Numbered from the stretch's first letter, positions 47,701-61,217 are shown. The stretch: DNA of 64,000 bases from Scilla litardierei (GCA_030789695.1 CM061141.1:271839655-271903654), one strand, 5' to 3'. Numbers and translations: made by a program. The notes: generated from the sequence alone by a model not told the origin.

Positions 47701-47966
47701 ACGTGCACGAAAAGTGCCGAATTGAAGCGCGAAGCTTCGCGAAGATTCCTACGGCTTTTAAGATCAACCTACCTCTAAGATATGAGCGATATGAAGCTTG
47801 TCTCGAATGACTTACTCCAAACTCAACGATCTAAGGAAGAAGCTAAAGAATCACAACGAAATGAACGAAAGCGATCTACGGTGACGGAAATCACACTCAA
47901 GGAGAAGATCCACCAAGACATATATATTATATCGATAACACTAATATAGAAAAACCAGTCGTTACA

Positions 47967-48120
47967 TCCTACCCACCTTAGAATAAAGTCCGTCCTCGGA
48001 CTTTCTAACATATCTAGTCGCTCTAGTAACTACCCCAATCATATCACATTCAATCAGGTATAGTTACTACAAGTGCTTATATTCGCACTAGGTAATCAAA
48101 CATTAACACTACCAACATGT

Positions 48121-48176
<56 letters not shown>

Positions 48177-51100
48177 GCACATCATACACTTATTCCTATT
48201 ATAGTCAGTCAAAGCATACACGTATTTCCATCATACACACATATACACATACATCCCTTATATAGCTATTACTTACCTAGCACCAAACATTAGTCCATAT
48301 ACTCACAACCAATTAAATAGTTCACACTAGTAAATACCATCGTAACACTCTACGTTAGGTAGCTACCTATGAACAAGGCAATAAGAATACACTACTCCCT
48401 ATATCTCCTAGTATACATCCAATACCAAACACGTCAACACACGTAATCACACCACACCATCTAAACTCAAGTTATTATATTTAATATACTTCCACCATCA
48501 TTATAATTTCACAATTTATAGCCATTCCAATACATGCAAATATTTCACTATAACTTCACATCACAAACTGCCCTATAATTATACCCACGACACGCCACAC
48601 ATATTATAGTCACCAAAACTTATAACTAAGCACATACTTACCCGTGCATAGTGCACACCCACACACGCTAACATTTCATTCATATTTACCAATCATACGA
48701 TTATAAACTCAGTACATCGACACGCTTAGTTTTAGCTAGCACATATATATATTCACGCAGGCAAGCCCCCTAATAAATAACTATACCACAAGACCAACAC
48801 ATATAACTATATACTGGTTTAGTGACCCACAATCATGTGCGTAACACAACCGGACACAAACAATCCAAACATTATACATACATCATCCATCACTATACAC
48901 CAACCACATACAAATACACCAACGTACATAGAGTATACCCACTCAAGCTTGAGTGAGACTCAAAATCATAGCAGAATAATTCCATATACATAACACAGCA
49001 TCCATACATATACCAATACTATCTAATGCATACACGTCTACCAACATAACCATATACATATCAAAATGTCAAACACCCTTAATATCTAATCAGGTAATAT
49101 TACATATTTCAATCACTTCATATACCATGATATTATTACAAACATCAGCACACTTATAATTTCAATACTCTCCCTAATAAATGCAGTCATCGTATAGTCA
49201 CATACAAGTGTCATATATTCATACCATATCCATCCATCTATAATTTGGTACATCAATACATTTACTTCATCCATTAGTTAAGATGTGCAGTAGTCGGGTA
49301 TACCTCATGGTATACACGCATACGACATCTCATAAAAACAAGTAATACCAATCAAACAATTATAATCCTACTATCATATGTATATCACACTTATACTCAT
49401 GCAGCTAATACATAACTACCTACACACAACATACCAATTCCAACCACAAACAACTTCATATGCATCATGAAATTTAATACACTACGACGACACAACAACT
49501 TACACTAATGGGGCCCACCAAACTATATTAAGGTTGACACGGACGACGACAAGCTCTATTGGCTAGACAAAAGGAAAGCAACTGAAATCAAAAGCGTAAC
49601 GAATAGAAGGATCGAAAAGCATGAGAACGGTCGTGTAATGATGTAATGATGCTCCATTAGGATACATGGAAAATAGTGTGTAAAAGATATAAGTTAAAAC
49701 GAAGAGTACGAAACTGGTCGATAAAATGAGTCGTTCGAAATAAGTTTGAGTCGTATACACATAATAAAAAGAATGGTTTATTTAGCTTATATAAAGCTAT
49801 CACGAGTAAAAGTAAATCATTCACATGAACATTAAAGACATAGGTTAGAAAAATATTATGCGGCAATAGTTTAAAAATTTTGGAAAAGTTTCGAGATTCA
49901 AGGAATGAAATCAGATCAAATATAGTGTAGATGGTTTATGCTCATGCCAAATGTTTTTCCAAGTCTTAAAACTGAAGAGAAATTCCAATAAACCGTATTG
50001 AAAGTACTTTTTAGAGAATCCGGGTTCGCCAGCAGAAACTGATTTATACAAGGGTCTTAACACACGAGCACAACGAACATAGTACTGATATATAAAAATA
50101 ATTGTAGTTCTATTCTAGAAATCATTTTTAGAAATATGTATGATGAATGGAAAGGTAGTAACATCTTAGTAGTATGGAAGTAAGTGGGAGGATATACATA
50201 TATAGAATTATTAATTTGGTAATAAAGCTTTAAAACCGAATTATGGAGGGTCTAGATCAGGAAATGGTTTCGAAAAGTAATTTTACGAAAATCTGAACTA
50301 GGGAAAACGTTGAGCATAAAATCGACTTGCTGAAAGCTGAAGTCCCATGTGACTTGAAAGGTATATAAGAAGTAAGCACGATACGGTATTTGAATAAGTT
50401 TTAATGGCATAAGTAAGAAAAGAAAATTATAATTCAGGTTAGGAAAAACAGAAGTACGGTTCAGAATAAAATTGGTATATGAAAAGGGGCAAGACATTTA
50501 TATCGATATGAAAATATAGGCTGGAAAATATTATAAACTAATAATCAAAAATCTCGACAAAAGTTTCAATGTTTAGAAAAGAACAAATAAATTTAAGTCG
50601 CGAAAGAGTATGAAATCTAATACATATATTAAAAGTTTGCGAACAAATTTAAACTTAGCGAAAGAGGAACATCGAAAATACTTTTAGGGAAAACAAGGAT
50701 TTGCCACAAGAACGGGTTGGTATAAAGACTTGAAGTACGGGTACGACAACTTATAATTAGTATATATTCATAAATTAATTGGAGTTCTATTTATCTTGAA
50801 AGAAGTACTTTAAAGTACGTATGGTAAATAGCTAAAATGAATTTCGCAATATTAGAAAAGGTGGTATATCGAATTATCGAAATAGTACTAAAGTTTAAAA
50901 TCAAGTGCGGACGATATATGTTAGAAAAATAGTTACAAGATAGTAATTTAAAATTACGACCAAATAGTCTTCAAAATCTAAGAATGACTTTTAGCTCAAA
51001 CGGAAGTATTGGAAATATACTGAAAGAAGGTTTAAAACAAAATTTAAATTGAGTGGAAACTTTTATTAAGGAAAATTTGAAAACGGCTTTGGAAGAATCA

Positions 51101-51789
51101 AGATTTGCAACGGGAAAGATTTGAAGGGTCAACAATAATAGTAAGGAGGGGATCATGTGAATCGAGGGCAATGAATGTGGTTGTGTGAGGCATGCACCTA
51201 AATTACGATTCAAGAAAACTATGATGAAAACCCACGGTCAGTAACACATAAGTGTAGTGACCAGGAAAAGATTGAATCAGAGGGTCCTAATCATCGGTTG
51301 ACTAAAGGCCAAGAAAAACTTAACACTAAGGCTTCCTAATGGCTAGAGTATATTAGAGGCCTCAGGGAAGGTTTAAGAGAATCGAGATCATGTTATGTTG
51401 GGCCCGAAATCGATGAACCCAAGCGAACGGCTAAAGAAATCCTAGGAATCTATCATGGTCAGGGCTAGACAGGAACCACTAAGGTAACTCTTAAGACTAT
51501 CATATCAATCACTAGCATGGAGTCTAACAAACAATCAGGGGCCTCTAACTAGCAAGCACAAACTCCTAACTAAGTCTCACTATAGTCCTGACCTAATGGA
51601 TTTCCTACCAAGCTGGGACAGGTGCTCTAACACGTCTACTAGCCACCTAAGACATAGGAACGCTAAAAACCTAGACTCCGGGCTTATAATTTGGATGTTC
51701 TAATTTATTTAATGGACATTCTATAATTATTATCGTTGTTCTGATAGCTCACATTTGCAAATGGACCTGCATGGGCCACCAATAAAACC
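47967..51789 (-). other. Internal region of element D, no genes
   Basis: CA- and AT-rich on the plus strand. It includes an (AT)n run at 48125-48169 and the 16-bp palindrome at 48940-48955. No retroviral motif was recognised. The end beside the right LTR (ATTGGTGGCCCATGCAGG on the minus strand) is shared with A, but the primer tRNA is not clear. Confidence 0.75.
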
Positions 51790-54450
51790 TGTCATGCCCC
51801 GCTTCCCAAAAATGTGGAGGCGAGACGTGAGAAGGTCCGCTCAGACTTGAAGCTGCAAAGCTCCAAGCCCGATAAGCATCAATCAACAATAAATTGGCAG
51901 GTCCTTGCAACGCAATATGAAACAACGATAAGATTAATGAAGTGAGACAATAAACAATTTATTCAATCTCAGAATATCCATAAAATAAATTACAATATCA
52001 CAGAAAAGCCACCAGGCTCAAAAGGAAAAGCTAAGGCCCAAACATGGCCAATAAGGTACAACATACAAGTAAGGGTGCCACACACCAACAACTAACAGCA
52101 AACCTAAACAAGGAAGAGAACACAAGCGACCTCTAAGACTGGTCACCAATGACCACAAACTCCTCCTCAGCAACCACTGGCTCAGCGCCAGCAACACTAC
52201 ATCCTCTGCAACAGCCTCTAGCTCAGGATCTAACATGTGTCACCCAAAAGAGTAAGGGGCACAAGTCAGCAAGTCTAAAAAGACTTGGACAAGGAAACTG
52301 AAAGGAGAGTAAACTAACAACATAGCAGTTATAGTATGATGCATAGCATGACAAGTTTAGTATGTGAGTAACAAGTAAGGTAAGGTGCAAGTAACAAGTA
52401 GCAAGTATGGCATGGATGACAAGTTTTACAAGTATAACACGGACAAGTACAAGTCAAGTAAATCACGTCAAGTAAACACGTCGTGCACAAGTAAGACATG
52501 GTGTAACAATAAGTGCAAGAGAACAATTATCATGACATGTCAAGAGTAGCCAAGCTACTAACAATCTCAATCTTTTCACTAGTCATGTTTTCAAGTTATT
52601 TGTAGATGTTTACGCCTTACAGCTGAACTGTTGGACATTCACACTGAGTGGCCGCTTAACACTACCCCAGAACCCAGAGTTTATGCCTTACAACTGAAGT
52701 TGCTGATCGGGCAGACTCCCAGTTGAATGGCCGCTTAACCCTTACCCCTCCCACATGTAAACAAGCCAGGGTCCCTGCACACGATGCTCAGTAAATGAGC
52801 CAGGGTTGCCCCGTATAAGAGCTTGTTTTTAGGTTCACAATTTGGCGTAGGATTGTGCCCGCTAAAAGCAGGTGCCTAGCCGAAAACAAGTAGATCGGGC
52901 ATTGGCTATCAACCAACACACGTGGCCCGCTTCTGGAACACGAGCCAGGAAACACAAGTATTGTAGCGTGTGCTACGAATGCGACATTCAACATGAATAG
53001 CATGGCATGGCATGTAGTAAGGCGTACAGGTAAGGAATTAAACATGGCAGTTTAATATGCATGAGCAACAAGTTAAAAGGGTTGGACCTAGCTTCGTTGT
53101 CAAGATAGATCAATTGAGGTGACGGATCTAGTTTCGTTGTCAAACTAGATCAAATAGGCGTCTAGGCAGCTATCATTTCACTGTCTAGTCTCTTTTACGC
53201 TACGGTACAAAAGTGGCCTAAACATGGCCTAAAACCCTAGGAGGCAAGTTTCACTTGCCTAGCACCGAGGATGACGATCAACGAGGCCATCACACAAATG
53301 CTAACTACGGAGATGAGATCGCTGCCATGGCAAAACAATATTAGAACAATATCTCTAACATCCATTTTTATTAGGGTTTCATTAAAATCACAAAGAGGGT
53401 AATGAGAATATTAAAGGATCGAACACTACCGTATAGAAGTAGAAGATCGATGCCGAGCAAGCACGACGACGGAAGAACGATCCGAAGAACTACGGCTCAG
53501 ATCTGGAAATGGGGAGAAAATCTGGAGAAAATGGGATTTTGGGGATTTTTGGGGGTTTTGAAGAGGAGATTGAAGCTTGGCCTATGGAGGTGAGATGGAG
53601 CTTGGGATGGGGGAGATAGGCTTGAGATGAAGGAGGAAGGGTTTGGGGAAGATGGAGAAGGATTTGGGGAAGACAATGGCTCAGGAGAAAAGAAAGAAAA
53701 TGAAAGTGATCGGGTCTATTTATAGGAAGAATCCGGTGGCTGCCCAGAAATTAGGGTTTCGACACTGATTAGTCGGTCAAAGAGCAACCACTGACCGACT
53801 AGTTTGGGAACTAGTCAGTCGGTTGACCAACGCAGACCAACTAAGTGTAAACAGTAACTCCTGACGAAAAATAGGATTTAGATTTAGTCGGTCAAAGAAA
53901 AACTACTGACCGACTAGTTTCTCATCTAGTCGGTCGACGAACGTTCTTAGACCGACTAAGAATGAATAGTACTTGGTATCAAAAATGATCATAGAGCTAG
54001 TCGGTTAAAGAACGATTACTGACCGACTAGTTTGCAACCTAGTCGGTCGACAAATGTTCTTAGACCGACTAACGATAAACAGTAACTCCTGAATAATTGA
54101 TTCAATGAACTAGTCGGTTTGAGAAGAGTTCCTGACCGACTAGATTGGAATCTAGTCGGTTGGTTCTCCTTCTTGAACCAACTAACGTGCACGAAAAGTG
54201 CCGAATTGAAGCGCGAAGCTTCGGGAAGATTCCTACGGCTTCTAAGATCAACCTACCTCTAAGATATGAGCGATATGAAGCTTGTCTCGAATGACTTACT
54301 CCAAACTCAACGATCTAAGGAAGAAGCTAAAGAATCACAACGAAATGAACGAAAGTGATCTACGGAGACGGAAATCACACGCAAGGAGAAGATCCACCAA
54401 GACATATATATTATATCGATAACACTAATATAGAAAAACCAGTCGTTACA
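51790..54450 (-). repeat. 5' LTR of element D
   Basis: It matches 45307-47966 with scattered changes, many of the C-to-T or G-to-A kind (e.g. TGTCACGCC versus TGTCATGCC). TATA is at 53717-53724 (minus). Confidence 0.92.
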
Positions 54451-54455
54451 TTAAG

Positions 54456-55095
54456 TTTCCTAAGTCGATACACATACGCCAACCGGTGACAGTTCTAGTG
54501 GGTATTAGCTCATTTTTTTCCTTTCTTAGGGACTACCTGCAAGGGGCTAACCCATTTACTGTCGGAATGGGATAGATAATGTCGGCCTCTAATAGCTTCA
54601 AAACCTCCTTCTTTACTACCTCCTTCATGTTGGGATTTAATCGCCTTTGAGGCTCAATGGAAGTAGCGTCCTTATCCTCAAGGTGAATCCTATGGGTGCA
54701 TATAGTTTCACTGATGCCCTTTAGGTCAGTAATGTTATACCCTATTACTTTTCTATGGGATCTAAGGATTTTAGGAGGCTTTCTAGTTGGGGCACAGTGA
54801 GGGTTGCATTGACGATAACGGGGTATGTGGAATTCTCACCTAAGAAAGTATATTTCAAATTAGCAGGAAGAGGTTTTAGTTCTACCTGACGGGGCGCTGC
54901 ACTCCCATCATCGCTTACCTGTGAGAAGAATGCGTCCTCAATTTTCGGTCCAGAAGCTGAAAACCCCTCATCGGCATATTTATAGGATAAGCAGGGAGAC
55001 GATGGTACGTCCTGGCAGACGTCTACAGATTCTGTTTCCATAGCGCACCTGACAACAGAGGTAAAGTATTCAGGTATGCATTCACTATCGAGCAT
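54456..55095 (-). pseudogene. pol: Pre-RT linker and 5' part of RT of element F
   Basis: 55095-54745 is open and ends with VELKPLPANLKYTFLGENST and PVIVNATLT, the linker that precedes RT in Athila-type pol. After a stop the frames continue GYNITDLKGISETICTHRIH and, after shifts, KNELIPTRTVTGWRMCIDLG up to the D insertion. Several frame changes are present. Protease would normally be upstream but is missing. Confidence 0.85.
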
Positions 55096-55794
55096 AGAGT
55101 TGGAAGAACTTCCCTGGTCAATGTCGTTTTATACTGGCTCGGGACCAGTGTATTCCTCGTAGATGTGTTCTTCATATATCGCAGTATGTGGGATGTTATC
55201 ATTGTAGAAGTGCAAGGTGTCTCCCTCGTATCGCACATAGACTTTGTCAGTGACTAGGATGCCATCTAAAGTATCTGCATGGGGGAAGGCGTTCGCGATA
55301 AAAACTGAGAGTTCTTATGTAACCGGGTCGTTTGTAGGGAAATCCACTGGACCATGGGCCCATACATCGGCTACTACACTCTCCATGATATCCAACAGCT
55401 GGGAATCGTTCAATGGCTCCAATTGACGAGTCTCTCTTCAGCTTGCGTCGACGGGTAGGGCTTCAATAGTCTGGAGGGACATCACGTCCCGTTTGAAGCT
55501 TATGTGAATGTCGCCCTCAATGGTAACTGCATCAGAAACCTTATTCATTATATGATCCATGACCAATTGCTGATTTACGTTATCTGCAACATAGGTTCCT
55601 GATCCGATAAACCGAACTGCATCGATCAACTCTCTAGCTGCACATTCGATCATGGATTCGTCTATGCGCGAATCTTGAAGACCATGTAGATGATACAGAG
55701 AAAAGCTAAACTCATCTGAGTCACTATCAGACTCACTGGTCCATTGTACTTGCATCACCATCTCCATCACGTCTGATTTCTTAAGAATGATCAC
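55096..55794 (-). pseudogene. ORF1-like region of element F, where gag should be
   Basis: The open part 55438-55794 (118 aa) contains AVRFIGS ... MNKVSDAVTIEGDIHIS, clearly related to residues 127-185 of the element B ORF. A second, weaker copy of the domain follows after a frame break (VYVRYEGDTLHFYNDN, about 55190-55420). A stop interrupts it near 55315. It starts 130 bases after the PBS, and the region leads straight into the pre-RT linker. Function is unknown; no capsid or zinc knuckle was seen. Confidence 0.6.
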
Positions 55795-55924
55795 TAGCTG
55801 GAGGGAGATGTTAGTAGAAAGGTAGCAATAAAAAGAGAATAAAGAGGGTGAAAAGATAAGGAATGGTGAGATTTGCTAGCAAACTCTTCAAAATAAAAAA
55901 ATAAACTGAGATACACTATTGCCG

Positions 55925-55942
55925 TCCCCGGAAACGGTGCCA
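55925..55942 (-). other. Primer-binding site of element F (tRNA-Asp type)
   Basis: The minus strand reads TGGCACCGTTTCCGGGGA, two bases from the standard tRNA-Asp PBS; the LTR begins six bases away at 55949. Confidence 0.85.
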
Positions 55943-55948
55943 AAAATT

Positions 55949-57666
55949 TGACGCACCCGGAACCTACACCTAAATTCCACCTAGCAGTGTCACGGTCGCT
56001 AGGCGTAGTATGGCTCCTAGTTGTCAATTCCGGGCTCTATTCGCAAGCGGAAGGTGTCAAATTATAGTATAAAGGATGTCGGATCCCACAGAGGCGGTGA
56101 CAGTGTATTTGAGGTCTCAGATTATTTTTATATCTCGAAGTGAGATAGCTGTCGGTTGGGAAAGTGTGGTTTTGATGTTGTTGTGGACTTGATAATAAAG
56201 AGTCTAGGGTTTTAGGGATCACCGCTCAGACCATCGGAGATCGATGTTGGAATAGGATCCTTACGTTGCATTAGGTTTAGGGGATTAGTCTCTCAATTCA
56301 TACCACTCTCGTGGGTTAGAATTTCGAGGTATTTCGGTGGCTCTTATTGATGCAATGGCGGTAGCTGTCAATGTAGCGATATAGTTCATCGGTGCATCCC
56401 ATCAAGGCACGAGCCGGGCATGGTCACGAGCCTTGGTTGGATCCACCGATTTCCCTATTCAAATCCCAAGGATACTCCTTAAGCTCATCAATTCCACAGA
56501 CTGTGGGCATGATCTCAGTATAAGTTATCCTAGGGATTCAGAATGATCGACAGAAATACTCCCCTTTATTCCCAATTCAACCTAGAGATCCAGATCTACA
56601 TCTCCGTCCTAAAATCTTAGGGCTAACCCATCAACCCTAGAGGAGACTACTCACACATAGTGATTTTGACGAGTAAAAATACGATTTTTATCGAGGAAAA
56701 CATTACAGCAAATTAATCGAATAAGAATTAAATAACTTACGTACCGAAGGCGAAGAAAAACGATGACCAAGAATAATCCAAATAGATCCCAAAGATTCCA
56801 GAACACAAGAGCAATAGATCTTCCAAAAAGAATTCAATAATCAAAAGGAAATACGTTTAGATCTACAAAAATGTTTTTCTCATCTCCTCATCTCTCCCAA
56901 ACATAATTCAAATTACAAAAGAAATGAACTCCCCCAATCGTGTTCCTCAGATCCGCACTTCACTCAGCTGGGCGCATCAGACAGCCACGAAAATTTCCAA
57001 AAATGGCCTTCATTGTCATCGACTGAGTTAGTGACTCAGTCGAGCAGAGGCTTGCTCGGTCGGGCTGCTCGATCGAGCAGCCCTCCTGCTCGGTCGAGCA
57101 CATCAGTGAGTAGGGCTTCTCCAAAAATTATCACTCTGTCTGCTCGGCCCGAGACAGCCATGCTCGGTCGAGCAGCCAACTGACTCGGTGGCCATGAGCC
57201 CTGCTCGGCTCGAGTAAGATGTTGATTGAGCTTCAGAAATAGGAGCTGCTCGACCGAGTCACCATACTGCTCGGTCGAGCAGCATGCGTATCAGCCTTCA
57301 ACCTGCTTCGTGCATCAGCTCGACCGAGCAGGTGCTCTGCTCGGTCGAGTCGCCTGGGAAATTCTGAGTTTCTTCTTGCAGCTTCTCCTACACTCCTGGC
57401 AATCTCCTCTACTCCTCTCATAGGCCTCCAAAACTCGGCGAACTCCTGTAGAGCTACGCCAACGGGCTCCAGGGTATGTCGGATGTGTCCATATCCAAGA
57501 TGGGTCCCGAATTGCTCCAAAATCCCTGAAAATCTACAAAACTCTACGAAACTCGAATATGGCGTTAGAATTGCAATATCGTAGGAAAATACGAGATTTG
57601 AATGCAAATATGATATGAAATGCAATGGAATGCTGCTATGAAAAGATGGAAAATATGGACACATCA
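55949..57666 (-). repeat. 5' LTR of element F
   Basis: 1718 bases. Palindrome cluster CTCGGTCGAGCAG/CTCGACCGAGCAG at about 57020-57350. No clear TATA motif was found. It is followed by the CTTCA duplication. Confidence 0.9.
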
Positions 57667-57671
57667 CTTCA

Positions 57672-59398
57672 CAAGTGATATACAACCTATCAAATCGAAG
57701 AGATATGAACGGTGAACACAGAGAAACAAATGACGCTCAATTTCGATTTCGTTTGACCCCCCTCAAACAATAGCTCAAAGTCGGTTAAAAACCACAAACT
57801 GACTAAAAACGCAGCCGTCATTGGGGAATTAGGGTTTATACAAATTGGGCCCTCCCACGGGTCCCACACGCGGGTCTGGGCATGCCCAACAGGGCAGCCC
57901 ACCCGCCTGGGCGGGTCGGGCGCTCGCTTTGGCACACCCAGACCCGCCTGGGCAGGCAGGCAGGTGGGGCGCCTACTGGAGTGGGCCCAGCCCAGCCAGT
58001 TGGCGGGCGTGCTTAACCCGCCTACCTGCAGGCGGGCTTGACCCGCCAGCCCAGGCTGGGCGGGCTAGGCCAGAACTTGGCAAAAGCCCAGTTCTGGCCT
58101 TTTGAGCCATATCTTGAGCATTTAAGCTCTGTTTATGCCCATTTTAGATCCGTTTGAAAACATGTTTTGAATGTGACTATCCCAAAAACCTATGTAACCT
58201 TTTCTATACTTTTGTTATTTAAAATATTCCCGTAAGTATTTTACGATTTATTTTGAACCCTTTTGCGTCAGGTGTAATAATCACACATAGCATTATTCTA
58301 ATGCTTATATCGTAAACATTTTACGACAATATTAATATTCATTTAATAAAGACTTAATGTCACAATCTCTTTGTGACTAAATAATTCCCGTGCACCCGAG
58401 TGCACTCCTCCTGCATTCTTCCTATTACTAAGACGCAAACCATACTCAATGTGAGACCCTACAGCCTGACCCTACTACAGGTTGGGGCTCGAAACCCCTA
58501 GACACCAATGACCAAGAGTAGCAAGTGTCGTCCCTGTTTCAGCATCATAATTATGTGATTGACCCATTGACAAAAGTGTCGTTGGGATCACTCTTACTGT
58601 GACCGTGTTGAATACCGCAGTTTTAGTCCCTTCGTCAAAACTATGTCACTGCTTAGCCTAGGATATGGTAAACTGTCAACCCCACTAGCTAGCACTGGTC
58701 AGTATGCTCCTGTCTTTGGTATATTCATGTTACAACATACCCTAGCCGAGGTTTAGTACAAAGAACTGTACTGAGCCTGTGACACTAACTTCCCATGAAC
58801 GAAAGAGACGAATCCTTTCTAGATCAATATTTACCAAGTACGCTTCAAGTGTCACCTAACCTAAGACCTTTCAACGAGTGAAGACTCGAGGCTAGATCAT
58901 AGATCTAAGTGACACCATTCACGCACAGGTTGTACAATGATCTCAAGTTTTAAGGACCAACTTGCCTACTATCACTAGAGAATTATCAATAATTGTATAG
59001 TTAATGTTAACCATTTGATAACTCTTTATTGGGTCGTTCAGTGGACTCATTCTCCAATGAGCACCTGTGTCTTGTCTCCGACTTTGCAAGGTCAAATGAT
59101 TATGAGATCATCATCACCATTCGGTTTAAGATAAAGACACAATGGTTTGTCCGATGTGTCGTATCCTATTCTCGACACATCTATAACAATGAACGTTTTA
59201 AGACTTAAGTTCCTATTAGTCATTCACTTTGCATAATTGAGATCTCCATCTAAATATGTGTATGACCTTACTATTAAGTCTAAGGAAATTATCTAAATAT
59301 TTAAAACCATTTTATTCATACTAGGATAATTCGTACCATTTAAAATCGAACAAGATGTTATCTCGATAAATTGCCTTGAGTGCACATATCTTCCTACA
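57672..59398 (-). repeat. 5' LTR of element C, distal part
   Basis: It continues 21865-22587 across element F; the joined text (TTCACCGTTGAGCTTCA then CAAGTGATATACAACC) parallels E at 25139-25170. It contains a GC-rich CCCGCCTGGGCGGG-type repeat block (57850-58080). Together the LTR is about 2.45 kb. Confidence 0.85.
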
Positions 59399-59694
59399 CT
59401 ACCTCCCTCATGAAATCCGTCGCTACTGTCAGCGCAGTATATGGGTGTCAAATAGCCACAAAATGAGCATAATTGCTAAGGCTGTCAACCACAACAAGTA
59501 TCACAGAATGTCCCCCAGATTTTGGCAACCCTTCGATGAAATCCATGGTACTCTCCTCTCAAACCATGTCTGGCAGAGAAAGTGGTTGTATTAAACCTGC
59601 CGGAGCCATCGCTAAGTATTTGTGACGCTGACATACGTCACAATTGACCACAATCTGGGCTACATCTCTCCTCATTCATGTTCAGAAAAGCCCT
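59399..59694 (-). pseudogene. pol: Integrase core of element G (part)
   Basis: It translates NCDVCQRHKYLAMAPAGLIQ, then MDFIEGLPKSGGHSVILVVVD, then YAHFVAI and TDFMREV. It contains CX2C of the zinc domain and the first catalytic Asp (VVVD). In-frame stops replace Trp in MVWEE and a residue before HPYTA. It ends at the C insertion. Confidence 0.85.
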
Positions 59695-59702
59695 AGGAGC
59701 TA

Positions 59703-60326
59703 CAAACATGGCGGGGCGGGTCAGATTTGACCCGACCCGGATAGGGGTAAAGCCTAACCCACCCCGGATTGAATTCGAGTCGGGTTCGGATGACCCGTAA
59801 AATACCAGGGTTGGGTTCGGGTTAACTTGTGGGGTTAAGATTTGAATTACACGCAACTGCTCCTTTTCGATGTCCTTCTATTTATTAAGAGCCACCAGCA
59901 ATTTATTAAGTGTTGCATAATTTCCAGCAGCTCGTTGCTTAAACCGCAATGATGACAGCATAGATGTATAATTAACTTAACCATTTTATTAACGAAAGTA
60001 ATAAAATTAATTAAAAAGTTGTAGGTATATGAAATTGAATCCAAGACCACTTAAAGAAGAGGACAACAATTCAAACCATACAAGCACAACTCCCCTTACA
60101 ACTGTATGTTGAAGTTATTATATAAATTTTTATATATAGAGAGAAAGTAAACCGGGTTGAATTTGGGTCATCCAGGTTGACAGAAGAAACCCATATCCGA
60201 CCAGGATTTTATCCGGTTTGGGTCAGGTCAACCCGGATCCTACCTGACCCGGATTGGCCCCTACCCATATCCGGTTAAAAAGGCCGGGGTCGGGTCGGGT
60301 CGGGTCGGGCTCGTTTTGCCACCCAT
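59703..60326. mobile_element. Putative hAT-like miniature transposon
   Basis: A 624-base AT-rich insert splits the integrase of G. Its ends carry GGGTCGGGTCGGG-type subterminal repeats pointing inward from both sides, as in hAT miniature elements. The terminal 15 bases (ATGGCGGGGCGGGTC left; GTGGCAAAACGAGCC right, reversed) match at every position or differ by transitions only. A clean 8-bp target duplication was not found, so the family call is tentative. Confidence 0.5.
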
Positions 60327-61217
60327 AAATAAAGCTCTCTGGCTATCCTCCGATAGGTCTGCTGTACCCCTAAATAACCCCCAATGACACTGCTATGGAA
60401 CTCTTGAAAAATCAAGGGAATATGTATAGAGGTCCGTGGTAATACCAGCCGCCAATGGTATAGCAGTATCTGCCCCTCCAAAGAATATACCATGGTGCTC
60501 ATTCAATCCATGAAGCAATGCCACCAGTATATGAGCAAATCCCTTATCAACCTCAATCTCCCTCAATATGGGCTTCCAGTCCAGCATCACATGAAGTGAT
60601 AAAGCTGCCAATTGTAACCCTTCCTCTCGATGAGATAGAGCATCTGCCACCTTGTTCTCCAGCCCATGCCTGTACTAGATCTCAAAAATATACCCAATAA
60701 TTTGTTCAGCCACCTCTGGTGCTCATCTATAACCATCCTTTACTCCAACAAATATTTGAGGCTCTGATGGTCAGTGCACAAAATAAAATTTCTACCAAGC
60801 AAGTAGGGCCTCCACTTCTACACTTCTAGGATGATGGCCATCAACTCTCGCTCGTACACCGATTAGAGCCATGCTCATGTTGTCAAAACTTGACTGAAAT
60901 ATGCCACCGGCCTCTGGTCATGCATCAACACAACAACATACCAGTATCCAGAGGCATCCGTCTCCACCACAAAAGGCTGCAAAAATCCTAAAGGGTGATC
61001 ACTGGTATTGTAGACATGGCCCGCTTCATGGCATCAAAAGCACTAGTCGCCTCCTCTCCCCACTAGAAGATGTCTGTCTTGAGCTGCTCTGTAAGAGGCC
61101 AGGCAATGGTGTTGTATCCCCTGACAAACTTCCTGTCGTAACATGTCAGCCCGAAAACCCTCGCAAAGCATGCATGGCAATCGATAGTGGCCAGTCCAAC
61201 ATAGCTGCAATCTTTGA
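60327..61217 (-). pseudogene. pol: RNase H and integrase N-terminus of element G
   Basis: The RNase H tail gives RHGLENKVADALSHREEGLQ. After a frame change the integrase zinc region reads FHSSVIGGYLGVQQTYRRIA with the His residues, ending in the inserted miniature element. The 60700-61217 part is RNase H in broken frames. Confidence 0.75.

Larger units (their letters stand above)
45307..47966 (-). repeat. 3' LTR of element D
   Basis: On the minus strand it starts TGTAACGACTGGTTTTTC and ends GGGGCGTGACA. It holds a palindrome cluster (47280-47700), TATA (47233-47240), a 20-base tandem of TGGAGCTTGGGATGGGGGAG (about 47110-47149), a duplicated GTTTACGCCTTACA module (about 46127-46260), and a stretch rich in ACAAGT (45870-46030). 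Confidence 0.92.
45307..54450 (-). mobile_element. Element D: gene-less large LTR retrotransposon derivative
   Basis: LTRs 45307-47966 and 51790-54450 (2660 and 2661 bases) flank 3.8 kb without genes. The perfect target duplication TTAAG (45302-45306 and 54451-54455) splits the RT codons of F between Asn-Leu and Asn-Lys-Ala. The PPT lies beside the left LTR, so the sense is minus. It is related to element A in the internal ends and the 3' half of the LTR. Confidence 0.93.
22588..57666 (-). mobile_element. Element F: Athila-type Ty3/gypsy retrotransposon, interrupted twice
   Basis: LTRs at 22588-24293 and 55949-57666 flank the element. The target duplication CTTCA is perfect (22583-22587 and 57667-57671). 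Removing nested E and D with their duplications leaves about 10.8 kb. Order on the minus strand: 5' LTR, PBS, ORF1-like region, pre-RT linker, RT, RNase H, integrase, noncoding 3' region, PPT, 3' LTR. No capsid, zinc knuckle or protease is present, and pol has stops and frameshifts. RT motifs (CIDLGNLNKATRKDHY, FMDDFSVYG) are typical of the Athila lineage. Confidence 0.9.
17733..59398 (-). mobile_element. Element C: copia-like retrotransposon, heavily interrupted
   Basis: Visible parts are the left LTR tail (17733-18317), internal region (18318-21864), right LTR start (21865-22587) and right LTR end (57672-59398), the last two separated by element F. B interrupts the left LTR. The primer site next to 21865 shows that the sense strand is minus. 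A damaged gag is at 19490-20281; no pol was recognised. C ends at 59398 inside the integrase of G, followed by CTACC, which should be one copy of its target duplication; the other copy is outside the window. Confidence 0.85.

Noticed and set aside
60255..60310. GGGTCGGGTC tandem run as a satellite or telomere-like repeat
   Set aside because: It is short and occurs at both ends of one insertion, which fits subterminal repeats of a hAT-like element.
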